A DNA stretch of 64,000 bases from Streptomyces viridiviolaceus (lineage in GTDB: Bacteria > Actinomycetota > Actinomycetes > Streptomycetales > Streptomycetaceae): contig NZ_BMWA01000008.1 in the NCBI RefSeq assembly GCF_014650995.1, positions 1 through 64,000 on the forward strand, read 5' to 3'. Made by a program: the position numbers and the translations under genes. Under the pieces are notes generated by a model. The model ran no database searches, was not told where the DNA came from, and worked only from the letters and a program-made list of their open reading frames with translations. Within the stretch, counting starts at the first letter, position 1. Each line of letters opens with the position of its first letter. Of the stretch, positions 18,704-26,840 are shown piece by piece.

Positions 18704-19282
18704 GTGCCGGAGGACGTGGGGGGTATGCCGTTCCCTGACGGCTGGGAGCCCGACGACGACCACGACCGCGGGGTGTCGGACGAAGAGTTCGCCTCCGTGG
18801 TCTTCGACGAGGCGTTCGTACAGGCGGCAGCGGTGCACGAACCGTCCGCCGTCGAACGCCTGCTGGCCGCGGCGCAGGCCAGGGCCGAGGCATCGGAGGC
18901 CGAGGCGGCCCGCCGCGCCCACGGCAGACGCGAGCGCTACGACGACGGGTACGGCGACTTCGGCCGAGACCCCGACGACGGGGACCTCGACGACTTGGAC
19001 GACGACGTCGACCCCCTCGACCGCCCGTACGGCGCTCCCGCGAGCTACGGCAAGCAGGTCCGCTGGCACCGGCCCGTCGCCTGGATGCTCGCCCTCGTGA
19101 TGGGCATCGGCATGGTCGCGCTGGCCTTCACGGCGGTCTACCGGGGAGCCTCCTCGGAGGGCAGTCCCGAGCAGGTCCCGCCGCCCGCCTCGACCGGCCC
19201 GGAGCAGGGCGGAGGGGTCACCCCCTCGGCCTCCGCCGACTACTCCCAACCGGCCGTCCCGGTGATACCGCGCAGTCCCTGA
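18704..19282 (+). CDS. Single-pass membrane protein with FDExFV motif (paralog of next gene)
   Basis: This 192-residue protein is of unknown function. An acidic N-terminal cytoplasmic part carries EEFASVVFDEAFVQAA followed by an Ala/Glu/Arg-rich helix (about 45-65) and an Asp-rich stretch. One transmembrane helix (about 128-147, VAWMLALVMGIGMVALAF) and a short Pro/Ser-rich outer tail follow. The segment VVFDExFVxAA is shared with the next gene, so the two are paralogs or partners. GTG 18704 lies 6 bases after a TACTCT box (18692-18697), suggesting a leaderless mRNA; ATG 18725 is an alternative start. I do not recognise the family by function. Confidence 0.75.
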   Translation: MPEDVGGMPFPDGWEPDDDHDRGVSDEEFASVVFDEAFVQAAAVHEPSAVERLLAAAQARAEASEAEAARRAHGRRERYDDGYGDFGRDPDDGDLDDLDDDVDPLDRPYGAPASYGKQVRWHRPVAWMLALVMGIGMVALAFTAVYRGASSEGSPEQVPPPASTGPEQGGGVTPSASADYSQPAVPVIPRSP

Positions 19283-19366
19283 CCTGCCCCGCGGCAGTGA
19301 GAACCTGTCCGAACTTGTCGTGTACCAGGGCGTTTACCGGGGTGCCCGCAGACCTACCCTGAAGGT

Positions 19367-20434
19367 ATGGGAGGGCCTGGCGACCCGCCTGAGGGGACAC
19401 CCGAGGGCGCCCCCGGAGGCGGAGAGGACGAGTACCGATCCGTCGTCTTCGACGAGTCGTTCGTTCGCGCTGCCCGCCTCCAGGAGTACTCCGCCCGGGA
19501 ACGCATGGCCGACCACACGCCCGCCGTACGCCGCCGCCCGCCGCTGCGCGGAAGCCTGTCCCGGCAGGCGCTGATCCTGATCGTCCTGATCGTCGTCGCC
19601 TTCGGCACCGCGATCTACATGGGCGCCCGGAACCCGCAGCACAGCCCCGCCGCGCGGCAGCCGACCGAGCCCGTGCGGATGACCGTGATCCCGCTCGCCC
19701 CCCAGGGCGCGGTTCCGGGTGCCGCCGACGCCGAGCACCTGTACGCGCACAGCCCCGCCGCGCACTTCCGCTCCGGCGCCGAGGGCGTGCCGCTGCCGGC
19801 CGCCCGGCGCACCGCGCACTTCTCGGACGAGCAGGTGCTCAACGCCCTGACCACCGCCAAGAACTACATCGTGCGCTCGGCGCTCGACCCGGAGGTGCTG
19901 GCCGGCGGGGAGATCCGCTCCGTACGCGTGCTGCTGGACCCGGACCAGCTCGACCAGTTCGACGAGAGCTTCGAGCGCCCCGCCGCCGACGGCCGGCACG
20001 CACCCACCGGGTGGCTGGTGCGTTTCGACCCGTCCCGGGCCGAGCTGGCCGACGACGAGATCAAGGTCCAGGGCAGTCTGCGGGCCGCGGAGAGCGACGC
20101 GTCCACCCTCGAGGTCACCGCCGACCACACCCTCGTCTACCCCCTGCGGCCCACCGGCGACGACCGGGCCGAGGCGTCGCTCTTCACCGTCCGGCGCGAG
20201 CTGCACTTCCGCTTCGACCGGGACGACCTGCGCATGCACCAGGCCGAGCTGGTCGTCTCCTACGTCCAGGCCGGCCCGCTGTCCTGCGCCGAGGACTCGG
20301 CGAACCACCTGCGCCCGCTGCTCGCGGGCCAGACGGCCAAGGCGGGCGGCCCCGCGGGCACCGACCCCTACACCACGGACAGCGCCACGGCCCTGTGCGG
20401 CGCCCTGGCCCCGGGCGCCCAGCCGAAGGTCTGA
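19367..20434 (+). CDS. Single-pass membrane protein with large extracytoplasmic domain (paralog of previous gene)
   Basis: This 355-residue protein is of unknown function. The N-terminal segment EYRSVVFDESFVRAARLQE mirrors the preceding gene. A transmembrane helix (about 66-83, ALILIVLIVVAFGTAIYM) follows, then a soluble domain of about 265 residues facing outside. Two cysteines (SCAEDSANH and ALCGALAPG) could form a disulfide near the C-terminus. TACCCT (19355-19360) lies 6 bases before the ATG and TTTACC (19333-19338) could be the -35, so the mRNA is probably leaderless. Located just before a repeat-filled gene-free stretch. No catalytic motif is seen. Confidence 0.8.
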   Translation: MGGPGDPPEGTPEGAPGGGEDEYRSVVFDESFVRAARLQEYSARERMADHTPAVRRRPPLRGSLSRQALILIVLIVVAFGTAIYMGARNPQHSPAARQPTEPVRMTVIPLAPQGAVPGAADAEHLYAHSPAAHFRSGAEGVPLPAARRTAHFSDEQVLNALTTAKNYIVRSALDPEVLAGGEIRSVRVLLDPDQLDQFDESFERPAADGRHAPTGWLVRFDPSRAELADDEIKVQGSLRAAESDASTLEVTADHTLVYPLRPTGDDRAEASLFTVRRELHFRFDRDDLRMHQAELVVSYVQAGPLSCAEDSANHLRPLLAGQTAKAGGPAGTDPYTTDSATALCGALAPGAQPKV

Positions 20435-20539
20435 CGAACCCTCGCCGGACCGAAGCCACCCCGACCGCCGCCTGGCACCCACCGCCCCGCACACGGGCCA
20501 CCACGACGGCTCCGACGCCCACCGCGCGGTCTTCGACTG

Positions 20540-20929
20540 CAGTCCGGCATCCGCCGGCCTGCGCACGATCAACGTCGCTGCTGCGACGCGTCCAGCGGCT
20601 GCCGCCCTGCGCACGGGTCACCGTCGCTGCGTCGACACCTGTCGAAGCCGGGCGCTCGGTCCGCGACTGGTGTCCGGCATCCGCCGGCCCGCGCACGATC
20701 AACGTCGCTGCTGCGACGCGTCCAGCGGCTGCCGCCCTGCGCACGGGCCACCGTCGCTGCGTCGACGCCTGTCGAAGCCGGGCGCTCGGTCCGCGACTGG
20801 TGTCCGGCATCCGCCGGCCCGCGCACGATCAACGTCGCTGCTGCGACGCGTCCAGCGGCTGCCGCCCTGCGCACGGGTCACCGTCGCTGCGTCGACGCCT
20901 GCCGAAGCCGGGCGCTCGGTCCGCGACTG
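20540..20929. repeat. Three 130-bp tandem repeats plus degenerate flanking units
   Basis: Units begin at 20540, 20670 and 20800 and are nearly identical, differing at a few single bases (for example GGGTCACC/GGGCCACC and CGACACC/CGACGCC). Each contains a perfect small hairpin CGTCGC-TGCT-GCGACG. Partial, diverged units lie before 20540 and from 20930 to about 21000. The period of 130 is not a multiple of three, so the array cannot be a repeated protein module in one frame. Confidence 0.92.
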
Positions 20930-21103
20930 CGGTCCAGCGGCTGCCGCCCGCATGGGCCACTGCCGCCGCTCCGACGCCCACCGCCGAAGCCCGGCGCTCG
21001 GCCGACGGCGGCGCGGCGGGACGCAGTCGCCCCCGCCGGCCAGCCGGCCACTGCAGCGGCCCCCAACCGGCCCGCGTGCGCTGCCACCGGTGCCGGTCCG
21101 GTC

Positions 21104-21330
21104 GGCCTGCGGGCCTTGCGGGCGGCGTTCGGTGGGCTCGGCGTGGGGGGTCGTGGCCATGGGCGACCGGGTGGGTATGCGGCCGGGGCGGAGTGCGGCG
21201 CACCGGGGGCGGGGCGCCCCCAACCGGCCTGCGGGTCTTGCGGGCGGCGTTCGGTGGGCTCGGCGTGGGGGGTCGTGATCACGGCCGACCGGGCGGGTAC
21301 GCGGTCGGGGCGGCGTGCGGCTTGCCCGGG
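21104..21330. repeat. 122-bp tandem duplication
   Basis: The stretch beginning GGCCTGCGGGCCTTGCGGGC at 21104 recurs from 21226 as GGCCTGCGGGTCTTGCGGGC. It is followed in both copies by GTTCGGTGGGCTCGGCGTGG and a more diverged tail. The copies lie in the gene-free region, next to the end of the M48 peptidase gene. Confidence 0.85.
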
Positions 21331-21381
21331 GACGCGGTGAGCCGGCCGGTGGTCTTGCGGACGCGTCCGGCCGGTCGGCCG

Positions 21382-22521
21382 TCAGGCCCCGTCGTGCGGC
21401 GGGCGGTCGTCCGGGCTGTCCGGGCCGGTCGGGCCCTCGGTCCTCTCCGGGCCGTCCGAGTCCTTGGGCGGCCTCGGCTGGGAGGCCGTGAAGCCGCCGA
21501 AGCCCCGCCGCATCCGCTCGCCCAGGTCCCCGGCCCCGCCCGCGATGTCGTTCACCAGCTTCATCAGCGGGTCCTTGGAGGTGCGCACCTGCGTGGCGTA
21601 GCTGGACGCGGACTCCCGGAAGGAGTCCCTGACCGAGGTGTCCCTGTCCTCGTCGCGCCGCGGGTAGTGGCCGTCCATGATCCGCTGGTGGTCGCGCGAG
21701 GCGGCCCACTTCTTCAGCTCGGCGGCCCGCACGGTCGTGAAGGGGTGGGAGCGGGGCAGCACGTTGAGGATCTTCAGCACGGAGTCGCGCAGGTCGCCCC
21801 CGGCCTCGTACTCGTCGGCCTGTTCCAGGAACGCGTCGACGTTCATCTCGTGCAGGTGGTTGCCGCCCGCGATCTTCATCAGCCCCCGCATGGACGCCTG
21901 GAGGTCCTGGCCGACCAGCAGTCCCGCGCGGTCGGCGGACAGCTCCGACTTGCGGAACCACTCCCGCAGCGCGGTCACGATCGCCATGATCGCCAAGTTG
22001 CCCAGCGGGATCCAGGCGACCCGGACGGCGAGGCTGGTCAGGAACAGCAGTATGGTCCGGTACACGGCGTGCCCGGACAGCGCGTGGCCGACCTCGTGCC
22101 CGATGACCGCCCGCATCTCCTCCTCGTCGAGCAGCTCGACGAGCCCCGTGGTGACGACGATGATCGGCTCGTCCAGGCCGATGCACATCGCGTTCGGCGT
22201 CGGGTCCTGGTTCACGTACATCGGCGGGACCTTCTCCAGGTCCAGGATGTAGCAGGCGTCCCGCAGCATGTCGTTGAGGTGGGCGAACTGCCGGTCCGAG
22301 ACGCGCACCGAGTCGGACAGGAACAGCAGCCTCAGGCTCCGCTCGGGCAGCAGACCGCTGAGGGCCTTGAAGACCGTGTCGAAGCCGCTCAGCCTGCGCA
22401 GTGCCACGAGGGCGCTGCGGTCGGCCGGGTGCTCGTACGCGCGTGAGGAGATCCCGGGGAAGCGCCTGCGCTGCCTGCTCGGCACGCTCTCGTGCCCGTT
22501 GTGCTGGTGGCCGTCGGACAT
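21382..22521 (-). CDS. M48-family zinc metalloprotease, membrane associated
   Basis: This 379-residue protein has the zinc motif HEVGH at residues 142-146 within AVIGHEVGHALSGH, and the third-ligand segment ELSADRAG about 60 residues on. It belongs to the M48 group (HtpX/Ste24-like), which cleaves membrane or envelope proteins. A hydrophobic segment (TILLFLTSLAVRVAWIPLGN) and a second one (LAIMAIVTALREWF) follow the first motif and probably anchor it. The C-terminal 60 residues are Pro/Asp-rich. ATG 22521 is preferred because GGGGGAAG lies just upstream; ATG 22533 is possible. The gene ends where the repeat-filled region begins. Confidence 0.88.
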   Translation of the reverse strand: MSDGHQHNGHESVPSRQRRRFPGISSRAYEHPADRSALVALRRLSGFDTVFKALSGLLPERSLRLLFLSDSVRVSDRQFAHLNDMLRDACYILDLEKVPPMYVNQDPTPNAMCIGLDEPIIVVTTGLVELLDEEEMRAVIGHEVGHALSGHAVYRTILLFLTSLAVRVAWIPLGNLAIMAIVTALREWFRKSELSADRAGLLVGQDLQASMRGLMKIAGGNHLHEMNVDAFLEQADEYEAGGDLRDSVLKILNVLPRSHPFTTVRAAELKKWAASRDHQRIMDGHYPRRDEDRDTSVRDSFRESASSYATQVRTSKDPLMKLVNDIAGGAGDLGERMRRGFGGFTASQPRPPKDSDGPERTEGPTGPDSPDDRPPHDGA

Positions 22522-22645
22522 GTCTTCCCCCATGCGCGTGTGTGTGGCCCTCTGCGGACCGTGTGCGGTCCTTTGTGCCCCCGAAGCAGGGCCCAGCCTA
22601 GGCGGAGTTACCGTGGACGGGCAGTACAGCGAAGGAGACCACGCC

Positions 22646-22807
22646 ATGGAGTACACCCCCCGCGCCGCCTGGCTCGCCGAGGCCGCGACTGCCGCCGAGC
22701 AGCAAGGCCCGGGGAATCTCTTCCGGGTCGTCCTGATCGTGATGCTGGTGGGCTGTGCTCTGACCGCGTGGTTCCTGCTCCGGGGCTACAAGCGGAAGGA
22801 CGACTGA
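22646..22807 (+). CDS. Small single-pass membrane protein (53 aa)
   Basis: The protein starts MEYTPRAAWLAEAATAAEQQ, then has one hydrophobic helix (about 25-45, LFRVVLIVMLVGCALTAWFL) and a basic tail YKRKDD. GAAGGAGA at 22631-22638 is a good ribosome site 7 bases before the ATG. By the positive-inside rule the C-terminus is cytoplasmic. Function unknown. Upstream in-frame sequence overlaps the divergent metalloprotease gene and is not part of it. Confidence 0.75.
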   Translation: MEYTPRAAWLAEAATAAEQQGPGNLFRVVLIVMLVGCALTAWFLLRGYKRKDD

Positions 22808-22928
22808 GACGATCCGAAGGTTCCCCGGCCCGTCCCCAACGGCGGAGTCGGCGTGATCGCCCGCGGGGCGCCCGCATACGATGAGCCGACGTCTTTATCC
22901 CGCCCACACCTGATAGGTCCTGCCGAAG

Positions 22929-23093
22929 ATGAGCTTCCACAGCGCTGCTGCCCAGTTGGTCACCCTCGCCGCCGAGGGCGAGGAGCACGGCGGCAACCAC
23001 GAGAGCCTGAGCCCCTACCTCACCGGTGGCGGAGCGTTCGTCGCCCTGATGCTTCTGCTGTGGATCACCACCCGCTTCAATCGCGACCGCTGA
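22929..23093 (+). CDS. Small single-pass membrane protein (54 aa)
   Basis: The protein reads [20 protein letters not shown], continues with a His/Asn/Gly linker, then a hydrophobic helix (about 33-48, [14 protein letters not shown]) and the basic end RFNRDR. It is just upstream of nadD and has a weak GAAG ribosome site close to the ATG. Function unknown. It resembles the small protein two positions earlier only in size and topology. Confidence 0.7.
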   Translation: MSFHSAAAQLVTLAAEGEEHGGNHESLSPYLTGGGAFVALMLLLWITTRFNRDR

Positions 23094-23164
23094 GCAGGGG
23101 CGGATCCGGGGCCGAAGGCCCTGGCGGCCGGGCCGCTCGGACCGGGCCGGTAGGGTCTGCACGC

Positions 23165-23863
23165 ATGGGAGAGCAGGACATGCCTACCGGTCCGGCGCAG
23201 GACACGGCGAGCGGCGCGCGGCACCGCCCCGAGCCCCGTCGCGCCACGGGCCCCGGCAACGGCCCGTCGCGATCGGGCAAGCGCCGCCTCGGCGTCATGG
23301 GCGGCACCTTCGACCCGATCCACCACGGGCACCTCGTCGCGGCCAGTGAGGTCGCCGCGCAGTTCCACCTCGACGAGGTGGTGTTCGTCCCCACCGGACA
23401 GCCCTGGCAGAAGAGCCACCGCGCGGTCTCCGCGGCCGAGGACCGCTACCTGATGACCGTCGTCGCGACCGTCGAGAACCCGCAGTTCTCGGTGAGCCGC
23501 ATCGACATCGACCGCGGCGGCCCCACCTACACCGTGGACACGCTGCGCGACCTGCGCGCCCTCAACCCGGACACGGACCTGTTCTTCATCACCGGAGCCG
23601 ACGCCCTCGCCCAGATCCTCACCTGGCGCGACAGCGAGGAACTGTTCTCCCTCGCCCACTTCATCGGCGTCACCCGGCCGGGCCACCACCTGACCGACGC
23701 AGGGCTGCCCAAGGGCGGTGTCTCGCTCGTCGAGGTGCCCGCCCTGGCCATCTCCTCCACCGACTGCCGCGCGAGAGTCGCCAAGGGAGATCCCGTCTGG
23801 TATCTGGTGCCCGACGGAGTCGTGCGCTACATCGACAAGCGCCAGCTGTACCGCGGCGAGTGA
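23165..23863 (+). CDS. nadD: Nicotinate-nucleotide adenylyltransferase
   Basis: This 232-residue protein joins nicotinate mononucleotide and ATP to form deamido-NAD in NAD synthesis. The nucleotidyltransferase signature [12 protein letters not shown] lies near residues 43-54 and the [13 protein letters not shown] segment (ISST-type ATP site) near 197. About 40 residues of Pro/Arg/Gly-rich N-terminal extension precede the domain; an internal start would shorten it. TAGGGT (23151-23156) lies 8 bases before the ATG, so the message may be leaderless. The order nadD-LCP-rsfS-phosphatase is conserved in actinomycetes. Confidence 0.95.
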   Translation: MGEQDMPTGPAQDTASGARHRPEPRRATGPGNGPSRSGKRRLGVMGGTFDPIHHGHLVAASEVAAQFHLDEVVFVPTGQPWQKSHRAVSAAEDRYLMTVVATVENPQFSVSRIDIDRGGPTYTVDTLRDLRALNPDTDLFFITGADALAQILTWRDSEELFSLAHFIGVTRPGHHLTDAGLPKGGVSLVEVPALAISSTDCRARVAKGDPVWYLVPDGVVRYIDKRQLYRGE

Positions 23864-23879
23864 GCCGAGAGGGGCACCG

Positions 23880-25601
23880 GTGAACGACCGATACGACGCG
23901 GGCTACGGCGGCGACCAGTACGAGCTCGTCGGCTACGACGAGTACGGCCGGCCGGTGTACCGCCAGGCCCCGGCCCAGCCCGGCGGGCAGCAGCAGTACG
24001 ACCCGTACGCGCAGCAGGGCTACGGCTACGACCCCTACGCCGCCGGCGGACAGCAGGCCGCGCCGCAGTACGGCTCCTACGACGCCTACGGCACCCAGGG
24101 CGGCCACGACACCGGTCAGCAGCCGCCCACGCCCGCCCACGACCCGTACGACGGCTACGGCACCCCCCAGGGCGGCCGGGCCGGGCAGCCGGCGTACGAC
24201 CCGTACGGGCAGGCCGCGACGAGCGGGCGGCAGTCCCGGGTCGCCGAGCAGACCGCCTACATCCCGCAGCAGGCCGGTCCGCCGGAGGAACCGGGCCCCG
24301 AGGCGTCCGCGGATCCCGGCGCCCCGGACTACCGGACCGAGCAGTTCGCCTTCGTCGAGGAGCCGACGGACGACTCCGAGGACGTCATCGACTGGCTCAA
24401 GTTCACCGAGAACCGCACCGAGCGCCGTGAGGAGGCCCGGCGGCGGGCCCGCAGCCGTGTCATCGCCCTGGTCGTCGTCCTGGCCCTGGTCGCGGTCGGC
24501 GGCGTCGGCTACCTCTGGTACGCGGGGAAGCTGCCCGGTCTGTCGTCCTCGGACTCCGGCGCGGGCGGTACGACGGCCGCTGCGGCCCAGAAGCGCGACG
24601 TGATCGCCGTCCACCTGCACGACACCAAGCAGGGCGGCACCTCCACGGTGCTGCTCGTCGACAACACCACCACCAAGCAGGGCACCGCCGTGCTGCTGCC
24701 CAACTCACTCGGCCTGACCGGCGACGACGGCACCACCACCACGCTCGCCAAGTCGGTCGACGACGCCGGCCCCGACGCGACCCGCACCGCGCTCGACTCC
24801 GTCCTCGGCACCGACATCGAGGGCACCTGGCGGCTGGACACCCCCTACCTCCAGATCCTCGTCGACCTCGTCGGCAACATCGAGGTCGACACCGACGCGG
24901 ACGTCCCCGACCCGGCGGCCAAGAGCAAGGGAGCCGCGCCCCTCGTCCGCAAGGGCGAGAACCAGACCCTCAGCGGCAAGATGGCCGTCGCCTACGCCAC
25001 CCACCAGGGCTCCGGCGAATCCGCCGACGCCCAGCTGGAGCGGTTCGGGCAGGTCATGCAGGGCGTGCTGCGCAAGCTGTCCTCGGACCCGCAGGCCGCG
25101 ACGACCACGATCCAGACCCTGGGGCTGATCCTCGACCCGCCGCTGACCGACAAGGACCTCGGCTCCTTCCTCGCCGGGCTCGCCGACCGCGCCAAGGGCG
25201 GCGACTTCGAAACGGCCCTGCTGCCGGTCCAGGACGACGGCTCGCTGAGCGCCGAGACCAGCGACAGCGTGGTCAAGGACATCCTCGGCGGCACCGCGAA
25301 GAGCCCCGACAAGGACGCGGCCGTCAGTGTCTCCGTCCAGAACGCGACCGGCGTGAAGGACCGCGCCGCGAAGGCCCGCGTCGTCCTCCTCAACGGCGGC
25401 TTCACCTTCCTGGAGGGCGGCACCGCCTCCGCCGCCCAGCCCACGTCGAAGGTGTTCTACGCGGACGCCGCGGACAAGGAGCACGCCACCGAGGTCGCCA
25501 AGACCCTGGGCCTGCCGGACGGCTCCGTCGCCCAGGGCAAGGTCTCCGCGAACGCCGACGTCGCGGTGGTCCTCGGCCAGGACTACGAACCGGCGTCGTA
25601 G
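23880..25601 (+). CDS. pdtA: LCP-family glycopolymer transferase, PdtA ortholog by position
   Basis: This 573-residue protein has a disordered cytoplasmic part of about 110 residues rich in Tyr, Gln and Gly with DPYxxxGYG-like repeats. A transmembrane helix lies at about 193-215. An outer LytR-CpsA-Psr domain (about 240-460) and a LytR_C domain (about 480-570, VSVQNATGVKDRAAKARVVL) follow. LCP enzymes attach anionic glycopolymers to peptidoglycan. S. coelicolor PdtA (SCO2578), reported to be needed for spore-wall polydiglycosylphosphate, lies at this place after nadD. Oddly, the SIPRDS-type strand reads LLPNSLGLTG and the R.R/RQ helix reads QLERFGQVMQG, so key arginines are missing. GTG 23880 follows GAGAGG. 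Confidence 0.8.
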   Translation: MNDRYDAGYGGDQYELVGYDEYGRPVYRQAPAQPGGQQQYDPYAQQGYGYDPYAAGGQQAAPQYGSYDAYGTQGGHDTGQQPPTPAHDPYDGYGTPQGGRAGQPAYDPYGQAATSGRQSRVAEQTAYIPQQAGPPEEPGPEASADPGAPDYRTEQFAFVEEPTDDSEDVIDWLKFTENRTERREEARRRARSRVIALVVVLALVAVGGVGYLWYAGKLPGLSSSDSGAGGTTAAAAQKRDVIAVHLHDTKQGGTSTVLLVDNTTTKQGTAVLLPNSLGLTGDDGTTTTLAKSVDDAGPDATRTALDSVLGTDIEGTWRLDTPYLQILVDLVGNIEVDTDADVPDPAAKSKGAAPLVRKGENQTLSGKMAVAYATHQGSGESADAQLERFGQVMQGVLRKLSSDPQAATTTIQTLGLILDPPLTDKDLGSFLAGLADRAKGGDFETALLPVQDDGSLSAETSDSVVKDILGGTAKSPDKDAAVSVSVQNATGVKDRAAKARVVLLNGGFTFLEGGTASAAQPTSKVFYADAADKEHATEVAKTLGLPDGSVAQGKVSANADVAVVLGQDYEPAS

Positions 25602-25631
25602 GAGGCGAGGTCGTTCAACACGTGAGGTGCC

Positions 25632-25672
25632 GTCGGCGGTCGTGAGACCCTTGAGGTCAATCGACCGCCGAC
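25632..25672 (+). other. 11-bp inverted repeat upstream of rsfS
   Basis: GTCGGCGGTCG (25632-25642) and CGACCGCCGAC (25662-25672) are perfect complements around a 19-base loop. It lies between the LCP gene and rsfS and has no T run. It could be a weak terminator, an RNA fold or a protein-binding site. Confidence 0.55.
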
Positions 25673-25685
25673 CGAAAGCCACGCA

Positions 25686-26132
25686 GTGACCGCGACCGAC
25701 CGCTCTCTGGAACTCATCAACACCGCCGCGCAGGCGGCCGCCGACAAGCTCGCGCACGACATCATCGCCTACGACGTCAGCGACGTGCTGTCGATCACGG
25801 ACGCCTTCCTGCTGGCCTCCGCGCCCAACGACCGCCAGGTCAAGTCGATCGTCGACGAGATCGAGGAGCGGCTGAACAAGGAACTCGGCGCCAAGCCGGT
25901 GCGCCGCGAGGGCGACCGCGAGGCCCGCTGGGTCCTGCTCGACTACGTCGACATCGTCGTGCACGTCCAGCACAGCGAGGAGCGCGTCTTCTACGCCCTG
26001 GAGCGGCTGTGGAAGGACTGCCCCGAGCTGGAGCTGCCCGCCGACGCCAAGGCGACCCGCGGCAAGGCCGAGGAGCACGCCAGGCTGAAGGCCGCCGAGG
26101 AGGCGACGGAGCCCGACGGGGACTGGCGATGA
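25686..26132 (+). CDS. rsfS: Ribosomal silencing factor RsfS
   Basis: This 148-residue protein belongs to the RsfS/Iojap family, which binds L14 on the 50S subunit and blocks subunit joining during starvation. Typical segments are LAHDIIAYDVSDVLSITDAF and EGDREARWVLLDYVDIVVHV. The C-terminal 30 residues are a charged tail. GTG 25686 is the only reasonable start. The next gene overlaps its stop by four bases (ATGA), so the two are coupled. Confidence 0.93.
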   Translation: MTATDRSLELINTAAQAAADKLAHDIIAYDVSDVLSITDAFLLASAPNDRQVKSIVDEIEERLNKELGAKPVRREGDREARWVLLDYVDIVVHVQHSEERVFYALERLWKDCPELELPADAKATRGKAEEHARLKAAEEATEPDGDWR

Positions 26133-26800
26133 GCGCCACGGGTGAGGTGACGGCACAGAAGGCCGGCCGCGGCCGCCGCATCATCCTCTGGCGGCACGGC
26201 CAGACCTCCTGGAACGTGGAGCGCCGCTTCCAGGGCTCCACGGACGTCGAACTCACCGAGACCGGCGTCGCCCAGGCCCGCCGGGCCGCCCGGCTGCTGG
26301 TCAACCTGAGGCCGGACGCCATCGTCGCCTCCGACCTCAAACGGGCCGCGCACACGGCCGCCGAGCTCGCCGAGCTCACCAACCTCGAGGTGACCCTGGA
26401 GGAGGGGCTGCGGGAGACCTACGCGGGCGTCTGGCAGGGGCTGACGCACGAGGAGATCATCGCCCGGCACGGCGCGGAGTACACGGCGTGGAAGCGCGGT
26501 GAGCCGGTCCGCCGCGGCGGCGGCGAGCTGGAGACCGAGGTCGCCGACCGCGCCGCTCCCGTGGTGCTCCGGCACGCCGAGAAGCTCCCCGAGGACGGCA
26601 CGCTCGTCGTGGTCAGCCACGGCGGCACGATCCGCACCACCATCGGCCGCCTCCTCGGTCTCGACCCGCACAACTGGGAGAGCCTCGGCGGCCTGACCAA
26701 CTGCTGCTGGTCGGTCCTCGGCGAGGGCGCCCGCGGCTGGCGGCTGCTGGAGCACAACGCCGGCACGCTGCCGGAGCCGGTGCTCGGCGACGACGACTGA
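26129..26800 (+). CDS. Histidine phosphatase (possible glucosyl-3-phosphoglycerate phosphatase)
   Basis: This 223-residue phosphoglycerate-mutase-fold phosphatase has a phospho-accepting RHGQTSWN motif near residue 22. A second acidic segment EGLRETYAGVWQG and the second histidine in VVVSHGGTIR follow. Mycobacterium tuberculosis has GpgP (Rv2419c, glucosyl-3-phosphoglycerate phosphatase) next to its RsfS and NadD genes. The same order here suggests the same role in making glucosylglycerate, a precursor of methylglucose lipopolysaccharide. Specificity cannot be proven from sequence. ATG 26129 overlaps the rsfS stop. Confidence 0.85.
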   Translation: MSATGEVTAQKAGRGRRIILWRHGQTSWNVERRFQGSTDVELTETGVAQARRAARLLVNLRPDAIVASDLKRAAHTAAELAELTNLEVTLEEGLRETYAGVWQGLTHEEIIARHGAEYTAWKRGEPVRRGGGELETEVADRAAPVVLRHAEKLPEDGTLVVVSHGGTIRTTIGRLLGLDPHNWESLGGLTNCCWSVLGEGARGWRLLEHNAGTLPEPVLGDDD

Positions 26801-26840
26801 GCGGCCCGGCCGGCCGTCACCCGGCGCGTGAACCCCGGAT

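Larger units (their letters stand above)
20435..21381. other. Gene-free region filled with repeats
   Basis: About 950 bases between two oppositely facing genes show no reading frame with a credible start, ribosome site and domain. Several long open frames cross it on both strands, but they follow only from high GC. The region holds a 130-bp tandem array (20540-20929) with degenerate half units on both sides, then a 122-bp duplication (21104-21330). Its function is unknown; it could be structural DNA, a non-coding RNA or decayed sequence. Confidence 0.75.

Noticed and set aside
20540..20929. Tandem repeats as a CRISPR array
   Set aside because: Units of 130 bp are contiguous with no unique spacers, and no cas genes are present.
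20011..22446. A long plus-strand frame through the repeat region into the M48 gene
   Set aside because: It starts inside the preceding gene in another frame and runs antisense to the metalloprotease; the 130-bp period would shift any repeated peptide out of frame.
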